Counted from the first letter of the stretch, positions 1-9,621 are shown. The stretch: 58,959 bases of DNA from Actinomycetes bacterium (GCA_023264975.1 JAHFUS010000016.1:1-58959), one strand, 5' to 3'. Program-made: numbers and translations. The notes: generated by a model not told the origin, from the letters alone.

Positions 1-1351
1 CCGCCGCCGTGCCCGAGATGCGGGCGTCGCCGGTGAGCGGGTTCTCCTGGAACAGCAGCCCGTCGGCGAACGAGCCCGGGAACCGCCCCGAGTAGAAGTC
101 GCTCAGGAAGCGGCGGTGGGCGGAGGCGTCCAATCCCACGGCGGCGGCGTCCTCGTCTGTGACCGCCCAGCCGATGTCGTCGTGGCCGCGCACGTAGGTG
201 ACCCACGACGTCGGCGGGGGCGCCGGGGGCATGCGGGCCAGGGAGGCCGTCATCAGCCGGGCGTCCCGCGACGCCAGGCTGCTCCACAACATCACCATGA
301 GCTGGTTGTGGTAGGCCAGGTCGCACTCGGGGCGGTAGCGGTCGTGGCACCCGAGGTAGGGCACGAGCAGGTCAGGGGGGACGATCGCCTCTGCCTTGGC
401 GATGGTGGCCGGCGCCGTCATGCGCACAAGCGCCCGGAACGCCTGGAGGAGGTCGTGCGCCTCGGGCTGGTTCTGGCAGTCGGTGCCCAACCGCTTCCAC
501 AGGAAGGGGACGGCGTCGAGGCGGAGCACATCGACCCCTCGGTTGGCCAGGAAGAGCATCACGTCGAGCATCTCCTCGAACACCACCGGGTTCCCGTAAT
601 TGAGGTCCCACTGGTACTCGTGGAACGTGGTCCACACCCACCCGTCGAGTTCAGGGGCCCATGTGAAGTTGCCTGGGGCGAAGTCGGGGAAGACCTCCGG
701 CAGCGCGCTCTCGTAGGCATCGGGCAGGGCCCGATCTGGGAACACGTGGTAGCGGGCCCGGTGCTCGGCTGATCCGGCCATGGCCCGGCGGGCCCACTCG
801 TGTTCCCGGGCGGTGTGGTTGAGGACCACGTCTACGCACAGGCTCATGCCGCGGGCCCGCATGGCGGCGGCGAGCCGCTCCAGGTCTTCCATGGTGCCGA
901 GCCGGGGCTCGACCTCCCGGTAGTCGGCGACCGCGTAGCCGCCGTCGTTCTCGCCGGGGCGCGTGCGCAGGAGGGGCATCAGGTGCACGTAGCGCACCCC
1001 CAGCTCGCCCAGGTAGTCGAGATGGGCGGCCACGTCGGCCAGGTGGCCGGCGAAGCGGTCGACATAGCACACGTAGCCGACCATGTGCTCGTGCTGGAAC
1101 CACGCCGGGTCGATCTCGCGCCGGTGGTCGAGCAGGCGCAGGTCGGTGGGGCGGGCGGCCGCCGCCTCCAGCACCCGGTCCAGCAGGCGCCGGACCAGGG
1201 CGTCGAGGTCGAACGATGCGCCGTAGACGCGGGCGAGGGCGTCGCTGGCGTCGGCGAGGGAGTGCTCGACCCGCGCGAGGAGGACCGCCGCCTCCGCGGT
1301 GCCGAGCAGGGCCGCCGCCCGCGTGCCGAAACCGGTGGGGAGGGAACTCAC
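1..1351 (-). CDS. Amylosucrase-like GH13 glycoside hydrolase, C-terminus cut by window edge
   Basis: The minus-strand reading frame from a GTG at 1351 runs off the left edge (about 450 codons present). It shows an amylosucrase-type layout: an N-terminal helical region, then [20 protein letters not shown], the first GH13 block [17 protein letters not shown], the nucleophile block [18 protein letters not shown] and the later [20 protein letters not shown] and RGHDDIGWA blocks. Amylosucrases and sucrose hydrolases of GH13 subfamily 4 transfer or release glucose from sucrose. It is the last visible gene of an ABC sugar-transporter operon, so it probably processes the imported sugar in the cytoplasm. 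The frame is open upstream without another good start; GTG overlaps the TGA of a 24-codon mini-ORF. Sucrose specificity is inferred from family resemblance only. Confidence 0.85.
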   Translation of the reverse strand, partial: MSSLPTGFGTRAAALLGTAEAAVLLARVEHSLADASDALARVYGASFDLDALVRRLLDRVLEAAAARPTDLRLLDHRREIDPAWFQHEHMVGYVCYVDRFAGHLADVAAHLDYLGELGVRYVHLMPLLRTRPGENDGGYAVADYREVEPRLGTMEDLERLAAAMRARGMSLCVDVVLNHTAREHEWARRAMAGSAEHRARYHVFPDRALPDAYESALPEVFPDFAPGNFTWAPELDGWVWTTFHEYQWDLNYGNPVVFEEMLDVMLFLANRGVDVLRLDAVPFLWKRLGTDCQNQPEAHDLLQAFRALVRMTAPATIAKAEAIVPPDLLVPYLGCHDRYRPECDLAYHNQLMVMLWSSLASRDARLMTASLARMPPAPPPTSWVTYVRGHDDIGWAVTDEDAAAVGLDASAHRRFLSDFYSGRFPGSFADGLLFQENPLTGDARISGTAA

Positions 1352-1422
1352 CGCGGCACCGTCGCCGTTCCTTCGCCGGCGGACCGGTCGCCCGCGCCGG
1401 AGGTGGGCGCCGGGTCGGTCAT
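1348..1422 (-). other. 24-codon mini-ORF linking DUF4032 gene and amylosucrase gene
   Basis: An ATG at 1422 overlaps the stop of the DUF4032 gene (ATGA), encodes 24 residues ([20 protein letters not shown]...) and ends in a TGA that overlaps the GTG start proposed for the amylosucrase gene (GTGA). It may be a translational relay that keeps ribosomes coupled across the gap, or a chance small frame. No domain is expected at this size. Confidence 0.3.
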
Positions 1423-2648
1423 TCGTCCAGCACCACCCGCTCCTCGGGCCGGAACTGGAGCACGGTCTCGAGGTACGACACCAGCGCAGTGGCGTTGTCC
1501 ACCTCGTCGGCGGCGTTCATCGAGAGGAAATATCGGTGCTCGAGCAGCTCGTGGAACAGCTCGGCCGGTTCCAGCCGGCCGAGCAGCTCGTCGGGGATGC
1601 TGGCCACGATCGGCTCGTACACCTCCGCCAGCCACCGCGCCGCCACCAGCGCGCCCGGCGGCGGCCGGCCTTCGGTGCGGCCGAGATAGGCGCCGAAGGC
1701 GGCGATGTCGTTGAGCAGCCTGCGGGCTTGGTTCTCCTGGACCTCCAGGCCGGTGAGGCGCCGAAGCTCGCCCGAGTGATGGCCCTCCTCCACCAGCACG
1801 GGCGTGACCCGCATCCGGGCGCCGCCGCCGGGGCTGTCGCGCTCGACCACCAGCTCGCCCACGTCGAAGCCCAGCTCGTTCAGCCGCCGGATACGGCGAT
1901 CGATCAGGTGGCGCTCGGCGGCGTCCACCTCGTGGGTGCCGGTGAGCTCGTCCCAGAGCAGGCGGTAGCGCTCCTCGAGGGCGTCGGCCAGTCCGGCCAC
2001 GTCGGCCTCGATCTCCAGGCGGCCCTCGGCGTGCAGGTCGAGCAGCCCGCCGGCCACGTTCTCGCGCGCCAGCTCCACGTCGCTTTGGCGAAGCCCTTCC
2101 GGCAGCGGCCGGTGGCGCTCGGCCGTCTCGGCATCCACCAGGTGGGCGGTGAGCGCGCCGGCGTCCCTGCGGAACAGCAGGTTCGACAAAGAGCAGTCGC
2201 CCCAGTAGAAGCCGTCGAGATGAAGCCGGGTGAGCAGGACCACGGCTGCGTCCACCAGGCGGGGGCCGAGCAGCGAGCCGCCCTCGGCTCCGAGCAGGTA
2301 GCGGAAGGGCAGCGAGTAGTCGAGGTAGCGGGTGATGAGCACGGCGCCGAGGTGGTCGCCGGCGGGCGACTGGCGACCCGTCACCAGGCCCACCGCCTCG
2401 ACCACCGGCAGCCGCTCGACCGCCAGCAACCTCAGCATGGAGTACTCCCGCTCGGCGTCGGCGGGAGCGGTCTCCTTGAGGGCGTACACCCGCTCACCGT
2501 CGCGGACGAAGCGCACCACGTGCCGGCTCTCTCCGCGTGCCATGTCCACCAGGCGGTCGTCGTCCCACGTGGCGAGGGGTGCCCCCCACGCCAGGTCGAG
2601 CAGCTCAGGCGGCTCCCGGCCGGGAACGAACTGGACGCGGATGGCCAC
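1419..2648 (-). CDS. DUF4032 / LPS-kinase-like protein
   Basis: This 409-residue protein matches the actinobacterial DUF4032 family: an N-terminal kinase-like region related to lipopolysaccharide core kinases, with YALKE as the probable ATP-lysine strand (about residue 55) and [20 protein letters not shown] as the catalytic-loop region (about 145-165), followed by the C-terminal DUF4032 part with [14 protein letters not shown] and [15 protein letters not shown]. The ATP-grip and WGDxSLxN residues look intact, so phosphotransfer is plausible, but the substrate of the family is unknown. It lies between the transporter ATPase gene (27-bp gap) and the amylosucrase gene, suggesting a role in sugar handling. 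The start is an ATG directly after the upstream gene. Confidence 0.8.
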   Translation of the reverse strand: MAIRVQFVPGREPPELLDLAWGAPLATWDDDRLVDMARGESRHVVRFVRDGERVYALKETAPADAEREYSMLRLLAVERLPVVEAVGLVTGRQSPAGDHLGAVLITRYLDYSLPFRYLLGAEGGSLLGPRLVDAAVVLLTRLHLDGFYWGDCSLSNLLFRRDAGALTAHLVDAETAERHRPLPEGLRQSDVELARENVAGGLLDLHAEGRLEIEADVAGLADALEERYRLLWDELTGTHEVDAAERHLIDRRIRRLNELGFDVGELVVERDSPGGGARMRVTPVLVEEGHHSGELRRLTGLEVQENQARRLLNDIAAFGAYLGRTEGRPPPGALVAARWLAEVYEPIVASIPDELLGRLEPAELFHELLEHRYFLSMNAADEVDNATALVSYLETVLQFRPEERVVLDE

Positions 2649-2675
2649 AGTGCCTGCTTTCGACGGCCCCCCGGA

Positions 2676-3848
<1,173 letters not shown>

Positions 3849-3881
3849 GTCAGGCTCCTTCGCCGGTTCGGGCCCGCCTGC

Positions 3882-4871
3882 TCATCCCTTCACCGAGCCG
3901 GCCAGCAGGCCCCGGACGAAGTAGCGCTGCAGCGAGAAGAAGATGATCAAGGGCACGACCATCGAGATGAACGCGGCCGCCGGCAACAGCTCGGTGCCCT
4001 GCCCGCGTGAGGTGACCAGGTTGACCAGTTGCACGGTGAGGGGGCTGGCCGCCTTGTTCTGCCCGAGGTAGATGAGCGCCACCAGGTAGTCGTTCCATAC
4101 CCAGAGGAACTGGAAGATGGCGAACGCCGCCAGCGCAGGCTTGGCCAGCGGCAGCACGATGCGCCAGAAGATGCCGAAATGGCTGGCCCCGTCGATGCGG
4201 GCCGCCTCGAACACGTCACGGGGTAGCGAGGATATGTAGTTGTGCAGCAGGTAGATGGCGAGCGGCAACCCGAAGCCGGTGTGGGCCAGCCATACAGCGA
4301 TTGGCTTGTTGTTCAGGTCGAGGTCGGGGAAGACGGTGAAGGTGGTACCCACGAGGGTGAGGTGGGCGCCGCCGGAGTAGAGCTGCTGGAGGGGCACGAG
4401 GGCCATCTGGATGGGCACCGCCATCATGGCCAGCACCCCGAGGAACAGCCAGTGGCGGCCCCGGAAGTCCATCCAGGCGAAGGCGTAGGCGGCGGCGGCG
4501 GCGATGGCGATGGGAACAAGCGTGCCGGGAATGGCGATTGCGAAGGAGTTGATCAGCGCCTTCCAGAACGGCAGCGACCCTCCGGGCGGGTCGAACAGGG
4601 CCAAGCGGTAGTTCTCCACGGTGAGAGACGGGTGGGTGAACGTGGACCACCAACCCGACCGGAACTGGGCGGACTCGGGCCGGAACGAGTTGACCAACAG
4701 GCCGAAGGTGGGGACCGTCCAGAGCACCACCAGGCCCCACAACATGGCGGTGGGCACCGACGACAGGAGGCGGTGGGTGTGGGCGCCGACGGGCTCGAGG
4801 GCAGCCCTGGCCCCACCCGCCTCACCCGCATCGGGCACGCCGACGGGCGGCGGCGGGGCCTGGATGCTCAT
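3882..4871 (-). CDS. Sugar ABC transporter permease (MalG-like)
   Basis: 329 residues with an N-terminal cytoplasmic stretch rich in Pro and Ala, then about six membrane segments starting at AMLWGLVVLWTVPTFGLLVN. The EAA loop that docks on the ATPase is seen as FEAARIDGASHFGIFWRIVL, and the C-terminus ends YFVRGLLAGSVKG as in MalG-type subunits. The ATG at 4871 overlaps the TGA of the upstream permease (ATGA), so the two are translationally coupled. It pairs with that permease to form the membrane channel of the importer. Confidence 0.93.
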   Translation of the reverse strand: MSIQAPPPPVGVPDAGEAGGARAALEPVGAHTHRLLSSVPTAMLWGLVVLWTVPTFGLLVNSFRPESAQFRSGWWSTFTHPSLTVENYRLALFDPPGGSLPFWKALINSFAIAIPGTLVPIAIAAAAAYAFAWMDFRGRHWLFLGVLAMMAVPIQMALVPLQQLYSGGAHLTLVGTTFTVFPDLDLNNKPIAVWLAHTGFGLPLAIYLLHNYISSLPRDVFEAARIDGASHFGIFWRIVLPLAKPALAAFAIFQFLWVWNDYLVALIYLGQNKAASPLTVQLVNLVTSRGQGTELLPAAAFISMVVPLIIFFSLQRYFVRGLLAGSVKG

Positions 4872-6049
4872 ACTCCCGCCTCCCGGCGGGCGCGGCGGAC
4901 GTTGTACCACATGATCGGGAGCACCAGCAGGAGGATCATGACGGCGAAGGTGGACGACGCCGCGAAATTGCCGTTGCGGAGGTTGTCGTACATGCGGTTG
5001 GCCAGCACGTCGGTGTCGGCCGCGCCACCTGTGGTGGCCTTCACGAGGTCGAAGATCTTCAGCACGGTGATGGAGAGGGTGGTGACCACCACCGCGAGGG
5101 TGGTGGTTATCTGCGGCAGGGTGACCCGCCAGAACACCTGGATCTCGCTGGCGCCGTCGACACGGGCGGCTTCGAGGAGCTCGACGGCGACCCCCTTGAT
5201 GGCCGCCGAGATGACGACCATGGCGAACCCGGCCTGGATCCAGATCATGATCAGCATGATGAAGAAGTTGTTCCAGGGGGCGATGGTGCCGCTTCCCGAC
5301 GTGCCCCGCAGGAAGTCGATCGGATCGCCGGGCCAGAGCACGTTGAGCAGGCCCTCGGCCTGGCCCGCGCCGGGCGTGTCGTAGACGTACTTCCAGATCA
5401 CCGCCGCGCCAACCAGCGAGATCGCCATCGGCATGAAGATCAGCGTCTTGGCCGCCGTCTCGCTGCGGGAGCGGTCGGCCAGCACGGCGAGGGCCAGCCC
5501 GAACAGCGTGGCGAACCCGGCCACCGCCGCCACCCACCACAGGTTGTTCCAGATGACGCCCCGCAGGGTCGAGAAGACGGCGAGGAGGACGGCGATGAGG
5601 GCGATGGCGATGGCGCTGGAGGCCAGTGGGTGCGACAGGTCGAGGCCACCACCGCCACCCATGCCGCGGCGGGCACTGCCCCGGGCTACCAACACGGCGA
5701 TCACCACGAGGACGACGGCGGCGATGAACAGGCGGCTGGTGAAGATGTCGCCGACGCGCTCGAAGCTCACCACCGTCTTGTTGGTGAGGGCGTCCCGCCA
5801 GTTGGCGAGGGTGAAGCCCTCCTCCCCGCGCCGCCCACCCCTGAAACTGAGGATGACCGTCCGCACGGCCGGCACGATCAGCATTGCCAGGAGGAACAGG
5901 AACGCCGGGCCTGCGAACACCCACGGGCGGAGGCGGTCGTCCCAGCGCTGCGAACCCTTGTCGAGCGCCAGGTTCAGCGCCGTGAACAGCCCGGCCACCA
6001 CTGCCAGCGCGACAGTGACGCTCACCACGGTGGATACCAGTGTGCCCAA
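4868..6049 (-). CDS. Sugar ABC transporter permease (MalF-like)
   Basis: 393 residues with about eight hydrophobic segments, starting with SVTVALAVVAGLFTALNLAL. The EAA motif reads LEAARVDGASEIQVFWRVTL. An extra periplasmic/hydrophobic insertion lies between residues about 100 and 180, consistent with MalF-type subunits being longer than MalG-type partners. It is followed without gap by the MalG-like gene and preceded by the binding-protein gene (69-bp gap), the standard order for a carbohydrate importer. Confidence 0.93.
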   Translation of the reverse strand: MGTLVSTVVSVTVALAVVAGLFTALNLALDKGSQRWDDRLRPWVFAGPAFLFLLAMLIVPAVRTVILSFRGGRRGEEGFTLANWRDALTNKTVVSFERVGDIFTSRLFIAAVVLVVIAVLVARGSARRGMGGGGGLDLSHPLASSAIAIALIAVLLAVFSTLRGVIWNNLWWVAAVAGFATLFGLALAVLADRSRSETAAKTLIFMPMAISLVGAAVIWKYVYDTPGAGQAEGLLNVLWPGDPIDFLRGTSGSGTIAPWNNFFIMLIMIWIQAGFAMVVISAAIKGVAVELLEAARVDGASEIQVFWRVTLPQITTTLAVVVTTLSITVLKIFDLVKATTGGAADTDVLANRMYDNLRNGNFAASSTFAVMILLLVLPIMWYNVRRARREAGV

Positions 6050-6118
6050 CCGATCACCCCCTCCAGTTCGCGCCGCCGAACCAGTGGGCCGGCGCCCCGG
6101 GGTGCCGGCCCGCTTCGG

Positions 6119-7450
6119 CTACTTGGGCCAGGACGCCTCCACGTTGTCGAGGAAGGTGTTGAGGTCGGAGGAGCCGAGCACCCAGTTGGTGCCCTCCTTC
6201 CAGAACGAGCCCGCTCCCACGGAGCTGGGCATGAGGTCGGACCCGTCGAAGCGGAGCGGGTCGGCGGTGATCAGGATGTTGGCCAGCGACCGGTCCAGCT
6301 CGTCGGCATAAAGGGAGGTGTCGTGCTTCTTGTTGGGCGACAGAAACCCGCCCTTGCCGGCCTTCACCCTGGCGTTGGCGTACTCCGGGCTGGCCAGGAA
6401 CTCGATGGCGTCGAGGGTGGCCTTGTTGTCGTTGAAGGCCACGACGTAGGTGCCGCCGCTGAGGGTGACCTTGCCGAAGTCGTCGCTGACCGTGGGCAGG
6501 TAGAAGATGTTGACGTCACCGTCGGCACCGAACTTCACGTTGGCGTTCTGGTCCTTGAACTGGGCGCCGTAGAAGTTGGCCTGGCGGTGCATGCCGCACT
6601 TCCCCTCCGTCACCGGCAGGCCGGCCTGGGCGAATCCGGTGGAGGCGATGGACTGGCGGCCGTTGAGCACGTTGCCGTTGGTGAACCAGATGTCCTGGAC
6701 CATCTGGGCCACCTTCTTGACCTTGGGGTCGTTGAAGGGGATCTCGTGGGCCACCCATTGGTCGTAGACAGCGGGGCCGTTGACCCGGAGCATGAGGTCC
6801 TCCATCCAGTCGGTGAGGGGCCAGCCGGTGGCCTCACCCGACTCGATGCCGATGCACCACGGCGTGATGCCGTCGGCCTTCATCTTGTTCTGGAGGGCGA
6901 TCAGGGCGTCCCAGGTTTCCGGGACCGTGTAGCCATTCTTCTTGAAGACCTTGGGCGAGTACCACACGAGGCTCTTCACGTCGCCCTTGTTGGGAACGCC
7001 GAGCACCTTGCCCTTCACGGTGGCCAGCTTCCAGAGGTACTCGTCGAACTGGTCCCGGTGGGCGTCGAGGACGCTCTGTGGCACCGGGGTGATCTTCTCG
7101 GCCAGGTCTCTCAGGAGACCGGGCTGGGGGAGGACGGCGATGTCGGGGAGGTCGCCGCCCTCGAGCGCCACGCGGATCTGGGTCTCGAAGTCGCGCGAGC
7201 CGGAGTAGTTGATCTTGATCCCGGTCTTGTCGGTGAACGGTGCGAAGGACTCGGTGAATCCGTCGGCCTCCGAACCGGTCTCCGGGCCGGAGATGTTGAG
7301 CGTTTTCTTGGCCGCCCCACCACCACCTCCTCCGGCGCTTTTGTCACCATCACCAGCGCCTCCACCACCGCAGGCAGCCAGCACGAGGGAGAACATCGCC
7401 ACGGCGGCCACGGTGCGCCGCAATCCGCGTGGGGAACTGGGGCTTGTCAT
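6119..7450 (-). CDS. Sugar ABC transporter substrate-binding lipoprotein
   Basis: 443 residues, first gene of the operon. The N-terminus has a lipoprotein signal: basic RGLRR, hydrophobic TVAAVAMFSLVLAAC with lipobox LAAC, then a Gly-rich linker. The rest is an extracellular solute-binding protein family 1 fold with FTDKTGIKINYSGSRDFETQ near the front, GVPNKGDVKSLVWYSPK in the hinge region and TPWCIGIESGEATGWPLTDW in the ligand region, resembling alpha-glucoside binding proteins. A clear ribosome site GGAGGAG precedes the ATG by about 5 bases. The ligand is probably an alpha-glucoside such as sucrose or maltose, inferred from the linked amylosucrase. Confidence 0.93.
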   Translation of the reverse strand: MTSPSSPRGLRRTVAAVAMFSLVLAACGGGGAGDGDKSAGGGGGGAAKKTLNISGPETGSEADGFTESFAPFTDKTGIKINYSGSRDFETQIRVALEGGDLPDIAVLPQPGLLRDLAEKITPVPQSVLDAHRDQFDEYLWKLATVKGKVLGVPNKGDVKSLVWYSPKVFKKNGYTVPETWDALIALQNKMKADGITPWCIGIESGEATGWPLTDWMEDLMLRVNGPAVYDQWVAHEIPFNDPKVKKVAQMVQDIWFTNGNVLNGRQSIASTGFAQAGLPVTEGKCGMHRQANFYGAQFKDQNANVKFGADGDVNIFYLPTVSDDFGKVTLSGGTYVVAFNDNKATLDAIEFLASPEYANARVKAGKGGFLSPNKKHDTSLYADELDRSLANILITADPLRFDGSDLMPSSVGAGSFWKEGTNWVLGSSDLNTFLDNVEASWPK

Positions 7451-7844
7451 TGTGCTCCTCCATGATCTCGGGAGCGGATGGGCATCTTGTCGGTCCCTGT
7501 ACCTATATATCAGGCGCGGACCATGGACGCTCGACCGGCGCCGGCAATCCCGCGATCGAGCTCCGCCGGAGCGAGTACACGCTGGTGCAGGACGACACCG
7601 GCCGCTCGGCGCTGGTGTTCTTCACCACGGGTTCGTCGAGAACCGCGAGCGAGTGGCAGTCGTACTCAGCGGATGCGCGCGAGAGGGCGTCCTGGCGCCA
7701 TTCAGCCCCCCGTGCACCTGCCATGACGGGCCGCTTCTCGGGCTCTACGAGGGTTCCGCTCTGCGACGCCCCCGCACGTTCGGGGAGCTGGCCACCCGGA
7801 TGAGCTCCCACCCGCTCCCCCCGTCTCGGAGTTCCGCCGTTCGC
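7451..7844. other. Intergenic stretch upstream of the sugar operon
   Basis: 394 bases between the binding-protein gene and vapC. Close to the operon is the ribosome site and, at about 7503-7510, an AT-rich TATATA stretch that could serve as a minus-10 element for the leftward operon; no convincing minus-35 or LacI-type palindrome was seen. The remainder (about 7546-7810) is coding-like on the plus strand and is listed separately as a possible remnant. Confidence 0.3.
7546..7810 (+). pseudogene. Possible degraded coding remnant
   Basis: Two plus-strand frames look coding in succession. From about 7546 to 7640 one frame reads NPAIELRRSEYTLVQDDTG and onward with nearly every third codon base G or C. 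From about 7645 to 7800 a second frame continues with ENRERVAVVLSGCAREGV and GPLLGLYEGSALRRPRTFGE. Neither has a good start and they would need a frameshift to join. GLYEG recalls the small zincin encoded at 16233, but the match is too short to name the family. It sits beside a broken toxin-antitoxin pair, which fits a decaying accessory patch. Confidence 0.25.
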
Positions 7845-8264
7845 TCAGGCGGGCAGCTCGTCGGGGTACACGACGTCGATTTCGCTGATCGCCTTGGTGA
7901 AGTCTGCGCGGTTGTTCGTCAAGAGACGATCGGCGCCAGCGGCGACAGCCGTCGCGAGATGAACCGCGTCAGAGGCACGAAGCTTGTAGGTGGCGCCGAG
8001 CGCCGTTGCCAGTTCGGCGGTGGCCTCGTCGGTCGGGCGGAGGTCGAGTCGGCTCAACAGGCTGCCGAGCTCATCGAGTTCGTCGGCCCTGTTCTCGCGC
8101 AGCGGTTTGGTCAGCAGTTCCGGGATCAGCAACACCGAGCCGATACCGGCGACCACGCCGGACGACGTGACCGGCTCAGGTGGGAAGAGCGCTCGCACTC
8201 GGCGTCCCAGTGGGTGATCGGGCACGGCGGCGTAGATCAGGACGCCTGCATCGAAGGCGTCCAC
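7845..8264 (-). CDS. vapC: PIN-domain toxin, VapC family
   Basis: 139 residues, usual PIN-toxin length. Acidic positions expected for the Mg-dependent RNase centre are present: Asp in AFDAGVLIYA near the start, Glu in LIPELLTKPL, Asp in RASDAVHLATAV and Asp in LLTNNRADF near the C-terminus. VapC toxins cleave RNA and are held inactive by an antitoxin encoded just upstream. Here the upstream Phd-type antitoxin frame is interrupted. The GTG start lies 14 bases after the antitoxin stop, with GCAGGG in front of it. Confidence 0.85.
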   Translation of the reverse strand: MDAFDAGVLIYAAVPDHPLGRRVRALFPPEPVTSSGVVAGIGSVLLIPELLTKPLRENRADELDELGSLLSRLDLRPTDEATAELATALGATYKLRASDAVHLATAVAAGADRLLTNNRADFTKAISEIDVVYPDELPA

Positions 8265-8278
8265 CCCTGCAATCCCGG

Positions 8279-8582
8279 CTAGGTGGTGGAGCGGTTCGAG
8301 CGGGCTGTTCGCACGTCGGCCAAGAGCGCCTCTGCGCGTTCGTCGCTCAGCGTCGGCCTCGCTTCGAGTCGTCGATCCCGGCTACGGGCAACGACATCCC
8401 GGAGGCGCTCGACGGCGGCAAGAGCCTCATCGGCGCGGCGCGCTCGGAGCGTGTCCGGCCGCACGACCACCGCGACCGGGCGGCCGTGACGCGTGAGAGT
8501 TTACCTCCTCGCCGGCGAGCACCCGGTCGAGGATCGCGGGAAGGGCGGCCCGGGCCTCGCTCACCGTCATCGTCGTCGCCAT
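8279..8582 (-). pseudogene. Phd/YefM-type antitoxin gene with a one-base frameshift
   Basis: From the ATG at 8582 the product begins MATTMTVSEARAALPAILD and reaches LAGEEV, a standard Phd/YefM N-terminus. Directly after codon GTA the frame is lost: with one base removed from GTAAACT, translation continues TLTRHGRPVAVVVRPDTL and then a plausible toxin-binding tail to a stop at 8279. So a single extra A around 8500 splits a gene of about 100 codons. The unshifted frame adds about 30 unrelated residues. It could be a true mutation, a sequencing or assembly error, or an uncommon frameshift site. If real, the VapC beside it has lost its normal antitoxin. Confidence 0.8.
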
Positions 8583-8589
8583 GATCCGC

Positions 8590-8615
8590 TGTACACCGAT
8601 GTACACCTCGTACAG
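8590..8615. promoter_or_regulatory. Probable operator of the toxin-antitoxin pair
   Basis: Just upstream of the antitoxin start are three GTACA boxes at 8591, 8601 and 8610, about one helical turn apart. The first two lie in the palindromic TGTACA-CCGA-TGTACA arrangement, and the third sits inside CCTC...GAGG. Toxin-antitoxin promoters are usually autoregulated through such repeats. The region also lies upstream of the divergent HTH gene, so both could be controlled here. Confidence 0.5.
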
Positions 8616-8706
8616 ATGAGGTCTCGCGAGAGCGCCCGGATCTCCTGTCTTGTAGGGTAATAGGGTCATTTGACCGATTCGAGGGGGCGCCGGCAGCCGT
8701 CACACT

Positions 8707-8955
8707 GTGGCCCGAACAACGTCGAGACCTGGAGCGGACGAGTTGAAATCGGGATCCGTGAGCGATGTTGCGCTGACCGTCCGGCAGGCGGCGGAGTTCG
8801 TCGGCGTATCGCGCGACCTGATCTACGAGGCGATCGGTCGCGGCGATCTGGTGGATGTGGCCGGCGAGGTGAAGCGCGTGCGGCTGGCGGACGTCGAGGC
8901 GTGGCTCGACACCCACCGTCGGGGCCCAGCGACCCGGACGGGGCCCGACTGCTGA
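8707..8955 (+). CDS. Excisionase-like helix-turn-helix DNA-binding protein
   Basis: 82 residues from a GTG; an internal GTG at 8758 is an alternative start. The core LTVRQAAEFVGVSRDLIYEA followed by a GDL...VKRVRLADVEAWLDTH segment is the MerR/excisionase-type winged HTH (helix_turn_helix_17). Such proteins often help an integrase excise an element, or act as small regulators. No integrase is present nearby. It is divergent from the toxin-antitoxin genes. Confidence 0.6.
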   Translation: MARTTSRPGADELKSGSVSDVALTVRQAAEFVGVSRDLIYEAIGRGDLVDVAGEVKRVRLADVEAWLDTHRRGPATRTGPDC

Positions 8956-9290
8956 CGGGCGCTTCGCAGGCGGCTGTCGAACTGCCCGGTGGAGGCGGTG
9001 CGGGGCTGACCGACCGGTGGGCGCTCTTGTCGACGAAGCGGACCGCTGGCAGGCCGGCCAACAGCGGCAGCCCTGTTGCAGGCGCTCAGGTCGACTGATA
9101 GAGACGCGACATCGCGGCATGTCTCGTCGGCCCGCGGCAGGACCGGCAACTGCTTCTACCCGAGCGATGTCAAGGCGGGCCGGTGCTTGGAGGGCCCGGT
9201 GCTTGGAGGGCCCGGTGCTTGGAGGGCCCGGTGCTTGGAGGGCATGGGCGACCCCGCCGCCTGAGGCGGGCCGTGCGGCCGCCGCCGCGT
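8956..9290. other. Gene-poor stretch with tandem repeats
   Basis: 335 bases with no frame supported by recognisable protein signal or consistent codon use. Its right end carries four 16-bp tandem repeats (listed separately). The rest, 8956-9180, shows nothing I can identify. Confidence 0.5.
9181..9244. repeat. Four tandem copies of a 16-bp unit
   Basis: The unit CGGTGCTTGGAGGGCC is repeated head to tail at 9181, 9197, 9213 and 9229; the last copy ends in A instead of C. Sixteen is not a multiple of three, so it is not a protein repeat. The array lies downstream of the sigma region-4 gene that ends at 9291. Confidence 0.95.
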
Positions 9291-9590
9291 TCAGTCCCGG
9301 AGCTGCACCCGCAACTTCCCCAGCCCGGACCCGAGGACCTCGCGGAGCTGGGCGCGTGACATCCCGGTCTCGGTGTGCAGCTGCTTCATCGTGCAGGGGA
9401 GACGGCCGCCGAGGCCGTAATGGCTGGCGATCACCTGCCGTTCCATCTCGTCGAGCCCGTCCAGCAGGTGAAGGGACCCGGCGTTCAGGGACAGCAGGTC
9501 GTCATCGACCTCTCCCTGCGGGTCGGCCACCTCGTGAGCGGTGTCGGGATAGGGCCATCCACCTTCTGCCGGCCAGAGGAACGTCCGCAT
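9291..9590 (-). CDS. Small protein with sigma-70 region 4-like domain
   Basis: 99 residues. The C-terminal half reads LLDGLDEMERQVIASHYGLG, then a KQLHTETGMSRAQLREVLGS helix-turn-helix and GLGKLRVQLRD, the pattern of sigma-70 region 4 (minus-35 recognition), where LSxRExxVIxxRFGL and the HTH are typical. The N-terminal 40 residues are acidic with no region 2, so it cannot be a full sigma factor. It may be a regulator, anti-sigma target or sigma fragment. It lies 31 bases downstream of the DUF2505 gene on the same strand. Confidence 0.6.
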   Translation of the reverse strand: MRTFLWPAEGGWPYPDTAHEVADPQGEVDDDLLSLNAGSLHLLDGLDEMERQVIASHYGLGGRLPCTMKQLHTETGMSRAQLREVLGSGLGKLRVQLRD

Positions 9591-9621
9591 GTTCCTGTTG
9601 TCGCGCCGCTACCCGGCAGAG

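Noticed and set aside
3882-5924. A 680-codon open frame spanning both permease genes
   Set aside because: Only its last 329 codons (from 4871) are the MalG-like permease; the rest is an out-of-frame shadow of the MalF-like gene.
9181-9244. CRISPR array
   Set aside because: Repeats are 16 bp with no spacers.
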